The translations under genes and the position numbers were made by a program. The notes below the pieces were generated by a model. That model saw only the letters and a program-made list of their open reading frames with translations. It was not told the DNA's origin and searched no databases. This document shows, piece by piece, positions 50,396 through 58,812 of a stretch of 64,000 nt of DNA; position 1 is the stretch's first letter; every line of letters starts with the position of its first letter. Source of the DNA: Nocardia uniformis NBRC 13702 (GTDB lineage Bacteria; Actinomycetota; Actinomycetes; Mycobacteriales; Mycobacteriaceae); the NCBI RefSeq assembly GCF_001613345.1, contig NZ_BDCE01000064.1:143708-207707 (forward strand), written 5' to 3'.

Positions 50396-51721
50396 TCATG
50401 CCTCCTTGACGGCGGTGGTACGTGCCGTGCCACCCACAGCAGCCAAATCGTATGCCGTTTCCGCGTGCTCCGACTCGTCCAATCCGGTGGCTTCCGCTTC
50501 CGCATCGGCGCGAATACCGATGGTCTTCTTGATGACCAGGGCAATCACCGCCGCGACAATGAACGAGTACGCCAGGACCGCGACCGCGCCGACGGTCTGA
50601 CGCCACAGCAGATCGATGCCGCCGCCGTAGAACAGACCCTGCACGCCCTCGGGGGCTTCCACCGTGGCGAAGATACCGATCAGCACGGTGCCGATAACAC
50701 CACCGACGAGGTGGATGCCGACGACATCGAGGGAGTCGTCGTAGCCGAACTTGTACTTCAGGCTGACCGCCACCGCGCACACCGCACCGGCGATTGCGCC
50801 GATGGCCAGCGCGCCGAGGATGTTCACCGAGGAGCAGGCAGGGGTGATGGCGACCAGACCGGCGACGATACCCGAGGCCCCGCCCAGCGACGTGGGCTTG
50901 CCGTCGCGGATCTTCTCCACCAGCAACCAGGCCAGCATGGCCGCGGCGGTGGCGACGACCGTGGTGATGAAGGTGGCAGCGGCGACACCGTCGGCGGCAC
51001 CGGCCGAACCAGCGTTGAAGCCGAACCAGCCGAACCACAGCAGAGCGGCGCCGAGCATGACGAAGGGCAGGTTGTGCGGACGGAACGGGGTCGTCGGCCA
51101 GCCCTTGCGCTTGCCGATGATCAGGGCCAGGGCCAGGGCCGCCGCACCGGAGTTGATGTGTACCGCGGTGCCGCCGGCGAAGTCGATGGCGCCGAGCTTC
51201 TCACCGATCCAGCCGCCGCCCCAGACCCAGTGCGCGACCGGGAAGTACACGACGGTCACCCAGATCGCGGCGAACAGCAGCCACGCGCTGAACTTCATAC
51301 GGTCGGCCACCGCACCGGAGATCAGGGCGACGGTGATGATGGCGAACATCAGCTGGAATGCCACGAATGCGGTCGCCGGAATGGTATCGACCAGCGGGAC
51401 GCCCGGGGAGTCGTCGCCGAAGCCCGATATCAGCGTGCGTAGCCCGAAGTATTCGCCCGGGTCACCGATCAAGCTGCCCTTATCGGTGCCGAAGGCCATC
51501 GAGTAGCCGTACAGCACCCAGAGCACAGTGACAACGCCCATGGCGCTGACACTCATCATGATCATATTGAGCACGTTCTTACTGCGGACCATACCGCCGT
51601 AGAAGAACGCGAGCCCAGGGGTCATCAACAGCACCAACGCCGCGCTTGTCAGCATCCATGCCGTATCACCTGAATCGGGCGTACCGATTTCGGCGCCCGC
51701 CAGGATAACGGTATCCAACAC
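50396..51721 (-). CDS. amtB: ammonium transporter AmtB
   Basis: Ammonium channel with about 11 transmembrane helices. Typical segments: LVLLMTPGLAFFYGGMVRSKNVLNMIMMS, AHWVWGGGWIGEKLGAIDFAGG, the pore His in GTAVHINSGAAALALAL and HLVGGVIGT. The C-terminal tail (about 45 residues) is where PII binds. I start at GTG 51721, which has GAGGAGG upstream (441 aa), not the ATG at 51757. First gene of the operon; a GlnR-like site lies about 95-110 bp upstream. Confidence 0.95.
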   Translation of the reverse strand: MLDTVILAGAEIGTPDSGDTAWMLTSAALVLLMTPGLAFFYGGMVRSKNVLNMIMMSVSAMGVVTVLWVLYGYSMAFGTDKGSLIGDPGEYFGLRTLISGFGDDSPGVPLVDTIPATAFVAFQLMFAIITVALISGAVADRMKFSAWLLFAAIWVTVVYFPVAHWVWGGGWIGEKLGAIDFAGGTAVHINSGAAALALALIIGKRKGWPTTPFRPHNLPFVMLGAALLWFGWFGFNAGSAGAADGVAAATFITTVVATAAAMLAWLLVEKIRDGKPTSLGGASGIVAGLVAITPACSSVNILGALAIGAIAGAVCAVAVSLKYKFGYDDSLDVVGIHLVGGVIGTVLIGIFATVEAPEGVQGLFYGGGIDLLWRQTVGAVAVLAYSFIVAAVIALVIKKTIGIRADAEAEATGLDESEHAETAYDLAAVGGTARTTAVKEA

Positions 51722-51815
51722 CTTGTCCTCCTCATCTCGAGCCCCGCAGCCGATCACGGCGAACGAGCCTGCAATGAAGGTTCCTCATTCGGTGTTTCAT
51801 CCGTGCCGCTGTGAC

Positions 51816-51831
51816 GTTTCGCCTAGGTGAA
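51816..51831 (-). promoter_or_regulatory. GlnR-box-like site upstream of amtB
   Basis: On the minus strand TTCAC-CTAGGC-GAAAC matches the actinobacterial GlnR half-site pair gTnAC-n6-GaAAC at all but one position. A second GAAAC lies 43 bp further upstream (51863-51859), about two GlnR-box periods away. GlnR control of amtB-glnB-glnD is established in streptomycetes and mycobacteria. Confidence 0.5.
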
Positions 51832-51938
51832 CGGATGAGATTGCACTGTTGCCAGCATGTTTCGCAGTACGCACCCGTGTTACGGGCACATTGTGAGGAT
51901 GATGTTGTTTCCAGATATTACGCCAGCTCGGCGGGGGT

Positions 51939-53483
51939 TTATCCGAGTAGTGCGTCGACAAATGCTCCCGGCTCGAATGGAGCGAGATCATCGGCCCCTT
52001 CACCCAAACCAACCAGTTTCACCGGTACACCCAATTCATGCTGCACCTGGAACACGATTCCGCCCTTGGCGGTGCCGTCCAGCTTGGTCAAAACCACGCC
52101 GGTGATATTCACGACCTCGGCGAACACTCGGGCCTGGGTGAGACCGTTCTGACCGACGGTGGCGTCCAGGACCAGCAGCACCTCGTCGACCGGAGCCTTC
52201 TTCTCGACGACGCGCTTGACCTTGCCCAATTCGTCCATGAGACCGGTCTTGGTGTGCAACCGACCCGCGGTGTCGATCAACACCGCGTCGACGCCATTGG
52301 CGATACCGGAGCTCACCGCGTCGAAGGCCACCGCGGCCGGATCGGCGGCCTCCTTGCCGCGCACGGTCTCCGCGCCGACGCGCTCACCCCAGGTCTGCAA
52401 CTGGTCGGCGGCGGCGGCGCGGAAGGTGTCGGCCGCGCCGAGCATGACGCGGCGGCCGTCGGCCACCAGGACGCGGGCGAGTTTGCCGGTGGTGGTGGTC
52501 TTTCCGGTGCCGTTCACGCCGACCACCAGCAGTACCGCCGGGCGGTCGCCGTGCGGGAGGGCATGGATGGAACGGTCCAGTTCCGGACGCAGGGCCTCGA
52601 TGAGCACATCGCGCAGCACGGCCCGGACGTCGTCGGCATCGCGTACGGTGCGCACGGCCATCTCCTCGCGCAGCCGCTCGACCACGGCGGCGGTGCTGGC
52701 GGTGCCGAGGTCGGCCATGACGAGGGTGTCCTCGATCTCCTCCCAGGAGTCCTCGTCGAGATCGCCGCCACCCAGCAGGCCGAGCAGGGACTTGCCCACG
52801 GCGTTCTGCGAGCGGGAGAGGCGACCGCGCAGGCGGATGAGGCGACCCGCGGTGGGGTCGATGCCGGATAGATCGGGGGCGACGACGGCCGCCTCGACCG
52901 GCGGCACGGGGACGGCGGGCGCGACGGTATCGGTCGACGCGGGGGTATCGACGACCGCGGTGTCGGTCGCCTCATCGACGACGACCGGGGCCACGAACTC
53001 GGCGGGCGGTACGGCGGTATCGGTCGGCGCGGCCGTGTCCGTCGTTTCAGCCGTGTCCTCGACGACCACCGGGGCCACGAACTCGCCGGGCGGAGCCGCC
53101 GGTCCCTGCTCCGGGTCGGGCAGTCGCACATCGGTGATGCCGCGCTTACCCGAATCGCGCGGTACGGCCGCGTCGTCGCCGACGTGCGGCTGGCCCTCGT
53201 CATCGGTGCGCTCGACCGGCGGCACGGGTGGCACCGGCGGTTTCACGGGTTCGCGGTGGACCGGTTCCGGTGTCGGTTTCGGCAGGGTCGCGGTCCCGCC
53301 CTGGCTGAAGCTGATTCCCCCCGATGCCGCGTATCCGCCCGACCGGTCCGTCACTTCCTTCGGTTCGGCCGCGCCCGGGGTCAGCGAGATTCGGCGGCGC
53401 CTGTACAGCACGAACCCGGCGACGAAGGCCACCAGCAGCACCGCGGCGATTGCGGCAATCAGAATCCAAGTCTGTGCGGTCAC
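51939..53483 (-). CDS. ftsY: signal recognition particle receptor FtsY
   Basis: SRP receptor GTPase (514 aa). N-terminal membrane helix (WILIAAIAAVLLVAFVAGFVLY), then about 180 residues of low-complexity Pro/Val/Asp/Thr linker with an internal duplication (PPGEFVAPVVVEDT and PPAEFVAPVVVDEA), then NG domains: GVNGTGKTTTTGKLA, GAADTFRAAAADQL, DTAGRLHTKTGLMDEL, TKLDGTAKGG and a C-terminal VKLVGLGEGADDLAPF. GTG start at 53483. Confidence 0.95.
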   Translation of the reverse strand: MTAQTWILIAAIAAVLLVAFVAGFVLYRRRRISLTPGAAEPKEVTDRSGGYAASGGISFSQGGTATLPKPTPEPVHREPVKPPVPPVPPVERTDDEGQPHVGDDAAVPRDSGKRGITDVRLPDPEQGPAAPPGEFVAPVVVEDTAETTDTAAPTDTAVPPAEFVAPVVVDEATDTAVVDTPASTDTVAPAVPVPPVEAAVVAPDLSGIDPTAGRLIRLRGRLSRSQNAVGKSLLGLLGGGDLDEDSWEEIEDTLVMADLGTASTAAVVERLREEMAVRTVRDADDVRAVLRDVLIEALRPELDRSIHALPHGDRPAVLLVVGVNGTGKTTTTGKLARVLVADGRRVMLGAADTFRAAAADQLQTWGERVGAETVRGKEAADPAAVAFDAVSSGIANGVDAVLIDTAGRLHTKTGLMDELGKVKRVVEKKAPVDEVLLVLDATVGQNGLTQARVFAEVVNITGVVLTKLDGTAKGGIVFQVQHELGVPVKLVGLGEGADDLAPFEPGAFVDALLG

Positions 53484-53754
53484 GCCCCCATCCTTTCAGA
53501 GACCCTGGTCTGACTGTTTTGCCTACCTACCCACGAGTTCGGCCCGTTCGCCACCGCCGCGCGCTCGCTGTCGGTCCGTGGATCGGCGAGTCGAACCCGC
53601 GAGTGTGGCCAATAGCACATTCGCATCCGACAGGCCCTCGAACACGCGGAAGTGCACTCGCGAGAATCTGCCACCTACCAACCGGTCCGAACTACTACGT
53701 GCCAGGGTGCCGAAGCAGCGGCGAATCCGACACCAAGACAATAGGATCGGCCAC

Positions 53755-54144
53755 GTGACCGATCGAAATGTGCTTGGGGGACCGCTTGAGGAGTGTGGCA
53801 CCGATCCCCTCACCGGCTTCTATCGGGACGGCTGCTGTAGCACCGGACCCGAGGATCTCGGCAGCCACACGGTGTGCACGGTGGCGACTGCGGAGTTCCT
53901 GGAACACCAGAAGTCGATCGGCAACGACCTCATCACCCCGCGGCCCGAGAACAACTTCGCCGGACTGCAACCCGGGGACCGCTGGTGTGTGGTCGCGGTG
54001 CGCTGGCTACACGCCCACGAGGACGGCGTCGCCGCCCCGGTGGTGCTGGCGGCCACTCATGAGAACGCACTGGAAGTGATCCCCATGGATACGCTGCGCA
54101 AGTACGCGGTGGATGTGCCCGATGACGTCAGCGACCTGCTCTGA
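53755..54144 (+). CDS. DUF2237-family protein
   Basis: A 129-aa protein of the DUF2237 family: NVLGGPLEECGTDPLTGFYRDGCCSTGPEDLGSHTVCTVATAEFLEHQKSIGNDL is diagnostic, with four conserved cysteines (EECG, GCC, TVC). It ends LAATHENALEVIPMDTLRKYAVD. Widespread in bacteria, function unknown. GTG 53755 gives the normal N-terminus (MTDRNVLGG). Transcribed divergently from ftsY across a 271-bp gap in which I see no further gene. Confidence 0.88.
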   Translation: MTDRNVLGGPLEECGTDPLTGFYRDGCCSTGPEDLGSHTVCTVATAEFLEHQKSIGNDLITPRPENNFAGLQPGDRWCVVAVRWLHAHEDGVAAPVVLAATHENALEVIPMDTLRKYAVDVPDDVSDLL

Positions 54145-54368
54145 GCCCGCCTCTCGAAATTCGCTGCGGCCCTGACCGCGAAGCAACCGATCGACTCACC
54201 GCCGCCTGATTGGCGCTCTTGCGCCGTCTGCGCGAATCCGCCGAAATACGACTCGGCACACGGGTATCCGCGATTGACCCGGCCATGCGGGTGTCGATTT
54301 GTCGCGTTTGCGTCGGCGGCTCGTGCGACGATGCGCGAGCACGAGTCTGCACTCACGGGGAGTTCTCT

Positions 54369-54857
54369 ATGGCGACATTCGACACCATCCAGGCTGATTT
54401 CTTCCGGATGACCCACGAGATCATCTGGTGCACAGTCACCACCGTCGATACCGACGGGCGGCCTCGCTCCCGCATTCTGCATCCGCTCTGGGAGCTGGAG
54501 GGCGACCGTCCGGTCGGTTGGATCTTCACCAGTCCAACGCCGATCAAAGCCCGGCATCTGAGCGCCAATCCGATTCTCGCGTTCTCCTATTGGGCCCCCA
54601 GCCACAATGTGGTGCAGGGGGAGGCGACGGCCACCTGGGTGGAGGATCCGGCCGTGAAGAAGCACGTGTGGGATCTGTTCGCGACCACGCCACCGCCCCT
54701 GGGTTATGACCTGACCGCGTTCGGCATCTCCGGGCCCGACCACCCGGGCTTCACCGCGCTCCGCCTCGATCCCGACCGGATTCAGATCCTGGACGGAGCG
54801 AAAGTGGCGGCGGGCGATTTCAAGCCCACCGTCGCCACCCTGGGCCAGGCTTCCTGA
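54369..54857 (+). CDS. pyridoxamine 5'-phosphate oxidase-fold (PPOX) protein
   Basis: A 162-aa split-barrel flavin or F420-binding protein: WCTVTTVDTDGRPRSRILHPLWE, then SPTPIKARHLSANPILAFSYWAPSHNVVQGEATATWVEDP. Actinobacterial members are often F420- or FMN-dependent reductases, or heme-binding, with unknown substrates. ATG 54369. It ends 19 bp before a bidirectional hairpin and converges with a membrane-protein gene. Confidence 0.85.
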   Translation: MATFDTIQADFFRMTHEIIWCTVTTVDTDGRPRSRILHPLWELEGDRPVGWIFTSPTPIKARHLSANPILAFSYWAPSHNVVQGEATATWVEDPAVKKHVWDLFATTPPPLGYDLTAFGISGPDHPGFTALRLDPDRIQILDGAKVAAGDFKPTVATLGQAS

Positions 54858-54875
54858 TTCGGTCACGACGAAAAT

Positions 54876-54909
54876 GGCGATACCGCCCGGGTTTCCGGGC
54901 GGCATCGCC
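54876..54909. terminator. bidirectional terminator hairpin
   Basis: GGCGATACCGCCCGG (54876-54890) pairs with CCGGGCGGCATCGCC (54895-54909) with one mismatch around a GTTT loop. A run of A lies on the 5' side (AAAA, 54871-54874), giving a short U tract for the minus strand. It separates the convergent PPOX and membrane-protein genes. Confidence 0.8.
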
Positions 54910-54928
54910 GATATGGTCGCCGCCGTTG

Positions 54929-55336
54929 TCAGCGGTCGGCGCGCAGTGTGTAGGTCTGGACCGCGGACACGACGGCGGTGAAGGCGGCGATCGCCAGGAT
55001 GGCCGCGGTGCCGAGGGCCGTGGGGTCGAGCCAGCCGGCGGCCAGCACCACCAGGCTGTCGACCGTCCACAGGGCATTCACGCCGATAATGACGGCGGCG
55101 GGGCGGCGCGGAATCTCGCGGCGGGTGGCGACAATGAGGACGCCGACCGCGTAGACGATGAAGAAGGCGCCGACGCCGAGCAGCAGCGGGGTGGAAAGGC
55201 CCAGGGCCGAATCGATTACGCCGGAGAGGGCGGCGAGCAGGACACCCGAGGCGAGGGTGGCGATACCGTCGAATTCGTAGGCGAGGCGCAGCGGGGACAT
55301 TCCGGCGATGCGGCGGGTGCTGGTGGTGGCAGTCAT
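54929..55336 (-). CDS. 135-aa four-helix membrane protein, function unknown
   Basis: A small integral membrane protein with four hydrophobic segments (FDGIATLASGVLLAALSGVI; PLLLGVGAFFIVYAVGVLIVA; ALWTVDSLVVLAAGWL; AAILAIAAFTAVVSAVQTYTL). No recognised catalytic motif. Such DoxX-like small proteins are common in actinobacteria. ATG 55336 with CCGAAGGAAACG in front. Single-gene unit followed by the hairpin. Confidence 0.75.
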   Translation of the reverse strand: MTATTSTRRIAGMSPLRLAYEFDGIATLASGVLLAALSGVIDSALGLSTPLLLGVGAFFIVYAVGVLIVATRREIPRRPAAVIIGVNALWTVDSLVVLAAGWLDPTALGTAAILAIAAFTAVVSAVQTYTLRADR

Positions 55337-55456
55337 GGGAATCGTTTCCTTCGGTTCGGCTGCTGCGGGTTTCGGTGACCACCAAACAGTCGCCCGGAGT
55401 CCACTGCCGAACCCACCACATCAGCTGCCGAATACTGCCAACCGCATGTCAGAGCC

Positions 55457-56830
55457 CTATTTCGACATGCTGCCGAACCCCGATCGCAGTTGTGCGGCAA
55501 TCATTCGGGCTGCCGAGTTCTGCCAGTTGTGCAGTGTGCGTTCGGGTACCTGGTCCACGAACCACGACAGCGCCTTGCGCGATACCGGATCCAGGTCGGT
55601 GCGTTTGGTGCGCACGCTGTAGGGCCGGATGCCGACGACATAGTAGAAGTACACGGCGTTGTAGTGCCGCCACTCCTCGCTGGTGCCGAACTCCGCTCCG
55701 GTGCGTGGTTTCAGCGCCGCGATGCTCTCGGTGAGCAGGGTTTTGAGTTCGGCGGCGCGATCGAGGGGGCCGATGGTCTCGCGGTCGGCGAGGCGGGCGT
55801 CGATGGCGGGGAGGTCGATGAGCGGACTCGATACCAGTTTGCCGAGATCGGCGTAGTGGCTCAGCGCGCGGCGGGTCAGTCGCGCGAATTCGGCTTCGTC
55901 GAGCGCGGCCAAGCCGGTGGCGGCCTCCGGACCGGTGAGTCCATCGGCACCGCGCTTGCGTGGCAAGGCTTCCGCCGCGGTGCGCAACTCGTCGCGGGCC
56001 TCGCGCAATCGCGGTGCGGACGCGAAGGCGATCCGGTCTATCGCCCCTTGCAGCGGCACGTACAGCACCTGCAGCGCGATGGCGGCGGCAGTGGTGCCGA
56101 ACAGCAACGCCTGCAGGGCGGTCCGCTCCCCCACCAAGACAATGGCCACGCCCGCCTGCCCGCCGAATACGACGGCGGTCCCGGCCGACACCAGCAGTGA
56201 CCGCACCATATCGGCGCGCAGCGCCTCACCCTCCTCGAAGGCGTCCAGGACCGCGATTCCCAGGCCCAGGAACACCAGGTCGATGGCCACGGCCGAGAGC
56301 AACAGGTTGGCGGGCAGCACATCCAGCCCGATCAGGATCAGGGTGGCGCTCAAGCCGAACATCAACGCGCCCACGGTGAACAGGCCCGCCACCGTCCCGC
56401 CTCGGCTGCCCGCGAGCAACACCGACCGATGCCGGATCATCGCGAGCAGGGAACCGAACAGGGCGAGCACCGCGAGCGCGCAGAGCGCGTAAGCGGCCGC
56501 GTCGATCCCCACCACCGCCGGAACGGCGACGACCGCGCACGCCGGCAGCAGCCCGAAGCGCCACCATCGATCGGCTCGGTCCGCCAGTTCCTCGGGCAGC
56601 AGCCGGACGAATACCCCACTCCATACGATCGCGGGTACGCAGACCAGCACCGCTCGCAGCCCGTCGAATCGGTCGTCGCCGCCGAGTAGTTGGCCGCCGA
56701 GCACCGCCGCCGCGTAGGCGAGCAGTCCGGCTCCGGCCCTGCGCAGCACTGGCTTTCCCGCATCACGCGCCACCAGGTACAACCCGAGCCACCACGCGAC
56801 CCCGAACGAGACCGCAGACACCCACAACAC
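55457..56830 (-). CDS. 457-aa membrane protein with cytoplasmic C-terminal domain, unknown
   Basis: The first 285 residues hold about nine hydrophobic segments (for example FGVAWWLGLYLVARDAG; LILIGLDVLPANLLLSAVAIDLVFLGLGI; VSAGTAVVFGGQAGVAIVLVG). The last 170 residues are soluble and helical, with SHYADLGKLVSSPLIDLPAID, RHYNAVYFYYVVGIRPYSV and LSWFVDQVPERTLHNWQNSAARMIA. It looks like a sensor or signalling membrane protein, but I do not recognise a domain. The 120 bp between it and the 135-aa gene is unremarkable. Confidence 0.75.
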   Translation of the reverse strand: MLWVSAVSFGVAWWLGLYLVARDAGKPVLRRAGAGLLAYAAAVLGGQLLGGDDRFDGLRAVLVCVPAIVWSGVFVRLLPEELADRADRWWRFGLLPACAVVAVPAVVGIDAAAYALCALAVLALFGSLLAMIRHRSVLLAGSRGGTVAGLFTVGALMFGLSATLILIGLDVLPANLLLSAVAIDLVFLGLGIAVLDAFEEGEALRADMVRSLLVSAGTAVVFGGQAGVAIVLVGERTALQALLFGTTAAAIALQVLYVPLQGAIDRIAFASAPRLREARDELRTAAEALPRKRGADGLTGPEAATGLAALDEAEFARLTRRALSHYADLGKLVSSPLIDLPAIDARLADRETIGPLDRAAELKTLLTESIAALKPRTGAEFGTSEEWRHYNAVYFYYVVGIRPYSVRTKRTDLDPVSRKALSWFVDQVPERTLHNWQNSAARMIAAQLRSGFGSMSK

Positions 56831-56916
56831 GATGCGAGCCTACTTCTCCGCCGCGGATTGTTACCTAGGTTGACGGCGCGGTGTCGGCACGGCGCCCTCA
56901 TCCGGCACGCCCACCC

Positions 56917-56991
56917 GTCATCCCGGCATGCTTGGCCGGAATCCACGACTGCGGGGGTGTGGATTCCGGCCAAAAGCGCGCCGGAATGACG
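56917..56991. repeat. REP-like palindromic repeat (GTCATYCCGGC...GCCGGAATGAC)
   Basis: Left arm GTCATCCCGGCATGC-TTGGCCGGAATCCAC and right arm GTGGATTCCGGCCAA-AAGCGCGCCGGAATGAC form a near-perfect hairpin with an 11-base loop. Its ends match the very common intergenic GTCATTCCGGC/GCCGGAATGAC repeat family of high-GC bacteria. The 56831-57151 gap holds only this element and a second short CATCCCGGCGCG piece near 57022. Confidence 0.75.
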
Positions 56992-57151
56992 AACGCGGCC
57001 CCGGCGCTATCACGGGCCGCCATCCCGGCGCGCGGCGCTGGGGGGCGTAACCATCGGGCGGCGAAACGGATCGCCGCACCCTTCTCGGTTGCGGCGATCC
57101 GCTGCGATTGCCTTGCGGCTCAGCCGATTGCGCGGCAGTTCAGGCCGTGAC

Positions 57152-57817
57152 TCAGGAGAGCGCGCCGTCGTAGTCGGGCAGCTTGAAGGTCTTCTCCGCA
57201 TGCCCGCCCGCGAGATCGGAGGCGCTATTGCCGATATTCGCGACGATGGTGTAGCCGTCGCCCTCGATATCGATGCGGGCGTTGGTCTTGTATTCCTGGA
57301 GGCCGGACGAACCCGCGGACAGGGTGGTCAGCGCGCTGCCGTAGAGACCGTCGACCGAGTAGCCGACCGCAGAGAGGTTGATCTGGGTGTAGATATTCAT
57401 GAGGGCGGGGCGGCCGGTGACGAAAATGGTGGCCGCGCCCTGGCTTTTGGCCCATTTGGCCAGCGCCAGCATCGGTGCCATGGCGGGGGTGATCGGGCCG
57501 GGGTTGTACTGCGTTTCCAGGACCGTGTTGTCGATATCGAAGACGATGGCGGGGCGGGTCGCGCCGGGCAGTCGTCCAGCCAGGTAGTCCTGCGCCTGCG
57601 CGGCGACGGTCTGCACCTCGCTGATCCACTGCGAGTACGGGGGCAGGTCGCCGCCGCCGGAGAGCGAGGAGGAGCCGCCGCCACCGGACAGTGACGACGA
57701 ACCGGAGCCGCCGGACAGTGAGGAGGAACCGGTGTCGGCGAAGGCGGTGGCCATGGGGGCGGCAAGGACAAGTGATATTCCGAGAGCAATACCTGCAATA
57801 GAGCGCTTCATGATCAC
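57152..57817 (-). CDS. secreted HAD-family acid phosphatase
   Basis: A 221-aa exported phosphatase of the class-B acid-phosphatase type. Signal peptide (IAGIALGISLVLAAPMATAFA, about 1-27), then three copies of an eight-residue GSSSLSGG-type repeat (30-56) as a flexible linker, then the HAD core: FDIDNTVLET (nucleophile and acid Asp), TIFVTGRP (motif II) and EYKTNARIDIE with the Lys. Motif III acids lie in ANIGNSASDLAG. Likely a surface phosphomonoesterase. ATG 57817 or 57811 can serve as start. Confidence 0.85.
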   Translation of the reverse strand: MIMKRSIAGIALGISLVLAAPMATAFADTGSSSLSGGSGSSSLSGGGGSSSLSGGGDLPPYSQWISEVQTVAAQAQDYLAGRLPGATRPAIVFDIDNTVLETQYNPGPITPAMAPMLALAKWAKSQGAATIFVTGRPALMNIYTQINLSAVGYSVDGLYGSALTTLSAGSSGLQEYKTNARIDIEGDGYTIVANIGNSASDLAGGHAEKTFKLPDYDGALS

Positions 57818-57934
57818 GGGACGTTAACGGCCCAATAGTTAGATGCGCAGGCGTTTCACATTGTCTCGCCGCAGGATTCCCGCTCAGTGGGATCGCGACG
57901 TCATCATGCCGACGAACGGGCCGGGCAGCGGGTA

Positions 57935-58720
57935 TCAGCTCGCGGCGCGGGCCCGCTGCCGGTGCGCCTTCTGTCGACAGGCGGGAGAGCAGTAGCGGGC
58001 CGGGCGCCCGGTGGCCGAATGGCGTACCGGGGCGGCGCATACCGGGCAGTGCGCATCGGCCGTTGCGTTACGCGAACCCTTTTCGTTACGGCGATCCGCG
58101 CCCGACAGTTTCGTTACGCGGGCCCCGTGATCGCGCGCCCGCATGGCCTCCAACAACATGACCACCGGACGTGTCGGCCCCCGCCGCGCCCCCGAACTCC
58201 GCTGCATCGCAGCACATCCGGTGAAGATCTCCAGGACATCCGAGAGCGTGAGATCCGACCGCACCGCCTCTTGCCGCTGCGCGGCGAGCAGGAGGTCGGC
58301 CACCGCGTGCTGAAAGCGGGTACCGGCGTCCACCAGCGCGGTGCTGGGCCAGCCGTCATCGGTTTCGAAGACATCGCACATACCTTTGTTGCCGGGTGTG
58401 GTCGTCACCACCTCGATACAGAAGTCGAAGAAGGCCGCACCCACATCGGCGGCACCCCGACTCCGCGTCGCCAATTCGGCGAGCCGCTCGACGCGTTGGC
58501 GCAGCACGGCGGCGATCAGGTCGTTCTTACTGGGGAAATGCCGGTGCACCGTGCCCGCGCCGACACCGGCCCGCTTGGCGATCTCCACCAGCGATACCGA
58601 CATGCCCTGTTCGGCGAACGCCCGCTGTGCCGCCGCCAGTACCAGCGCCCGATTGCGCCGGGCGTCGACGCGCCCAGCGGGGTCGGTGGGGAGCGCGAGA
58701 GCACTCATTTCGTTACGCAT
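57935..58720 (-). CDS. TetR-family regulator with C-terminal zinc-ribbon-like segment
   Basis: A TetR regulator (HTH VSLVEIAKRAGVGAGTVHRHFPSK, about residues 43-66) of the branch that keeps a TetR C-terminal domain (VVTTTPGNKGMCDVF, DLTLSDVLEIFTGCAAMQ). About 35 extra residues at the end hold CPVCAAPVRHSATGRPARYCSPACRQKAHR, a CxxC-n14-CxxxC zinc-ribbon-like motif seen in small actinobacterial proteins. 261 aa. It is divergent from the NmrA-like gene with 92 bp between, and an inverted repeat lies there, so it probably represses that gene. Confidence 0.88.
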   Translation of the reverse strand: MRNEMSALALPTDPAGRVDARRNRALVLAAAQRAFAEQGMSVSLVEIAKRAGVGAGTVHRHFPSKNDLIAAVLRQRVERLAELATRSRGAADVGAAFFDFCIEVVTTTPGNKGMCDVFETDDGWPSTALVDAGTRFQHAVADLLLAAQRQEAVRSDLTLSDVLEIFTGCAAMQRSSGARRGPTRPVVMLLEAMRARDHGARVTKLSGADRRNEKGSRNATADAHCPVCAAPVRHSATGRPARYCSPACRQKAHRQRARAAS

Positions 58721-58766
58721 CCCTTCGCGGCTCTGGCAGACCGGACTTCGCCGCCCGTACCGTCCA

Positions 58767-58790
58767 AATACGGGTTGTCCGACCCGGATA
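58767..58790. promoter_or_regulatory. possible TetR operator in the TetR/NmrA divergent promoter
   Basis: AATACGGGT-TGTCCG-ACCCGGATA is an imperfect inverted repeat (7 of 9 arm positions pair), the size of a TetR operator. It lies 23 bp before the NmrA-like start and 47 bp from the TetR start, so it could control both. The proposal rests only on symmetry and place. Confidence 0.4.
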
Positions 58791-58812
58791 CTATCGAACA
58801 GACAGGGTGAAC

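Noticed and set aside
54128..54368. Possible small gene between DUF2237 and PPOX genes
   Set aside because: Only short frames without start signals; treated as the PPOX promoter region.
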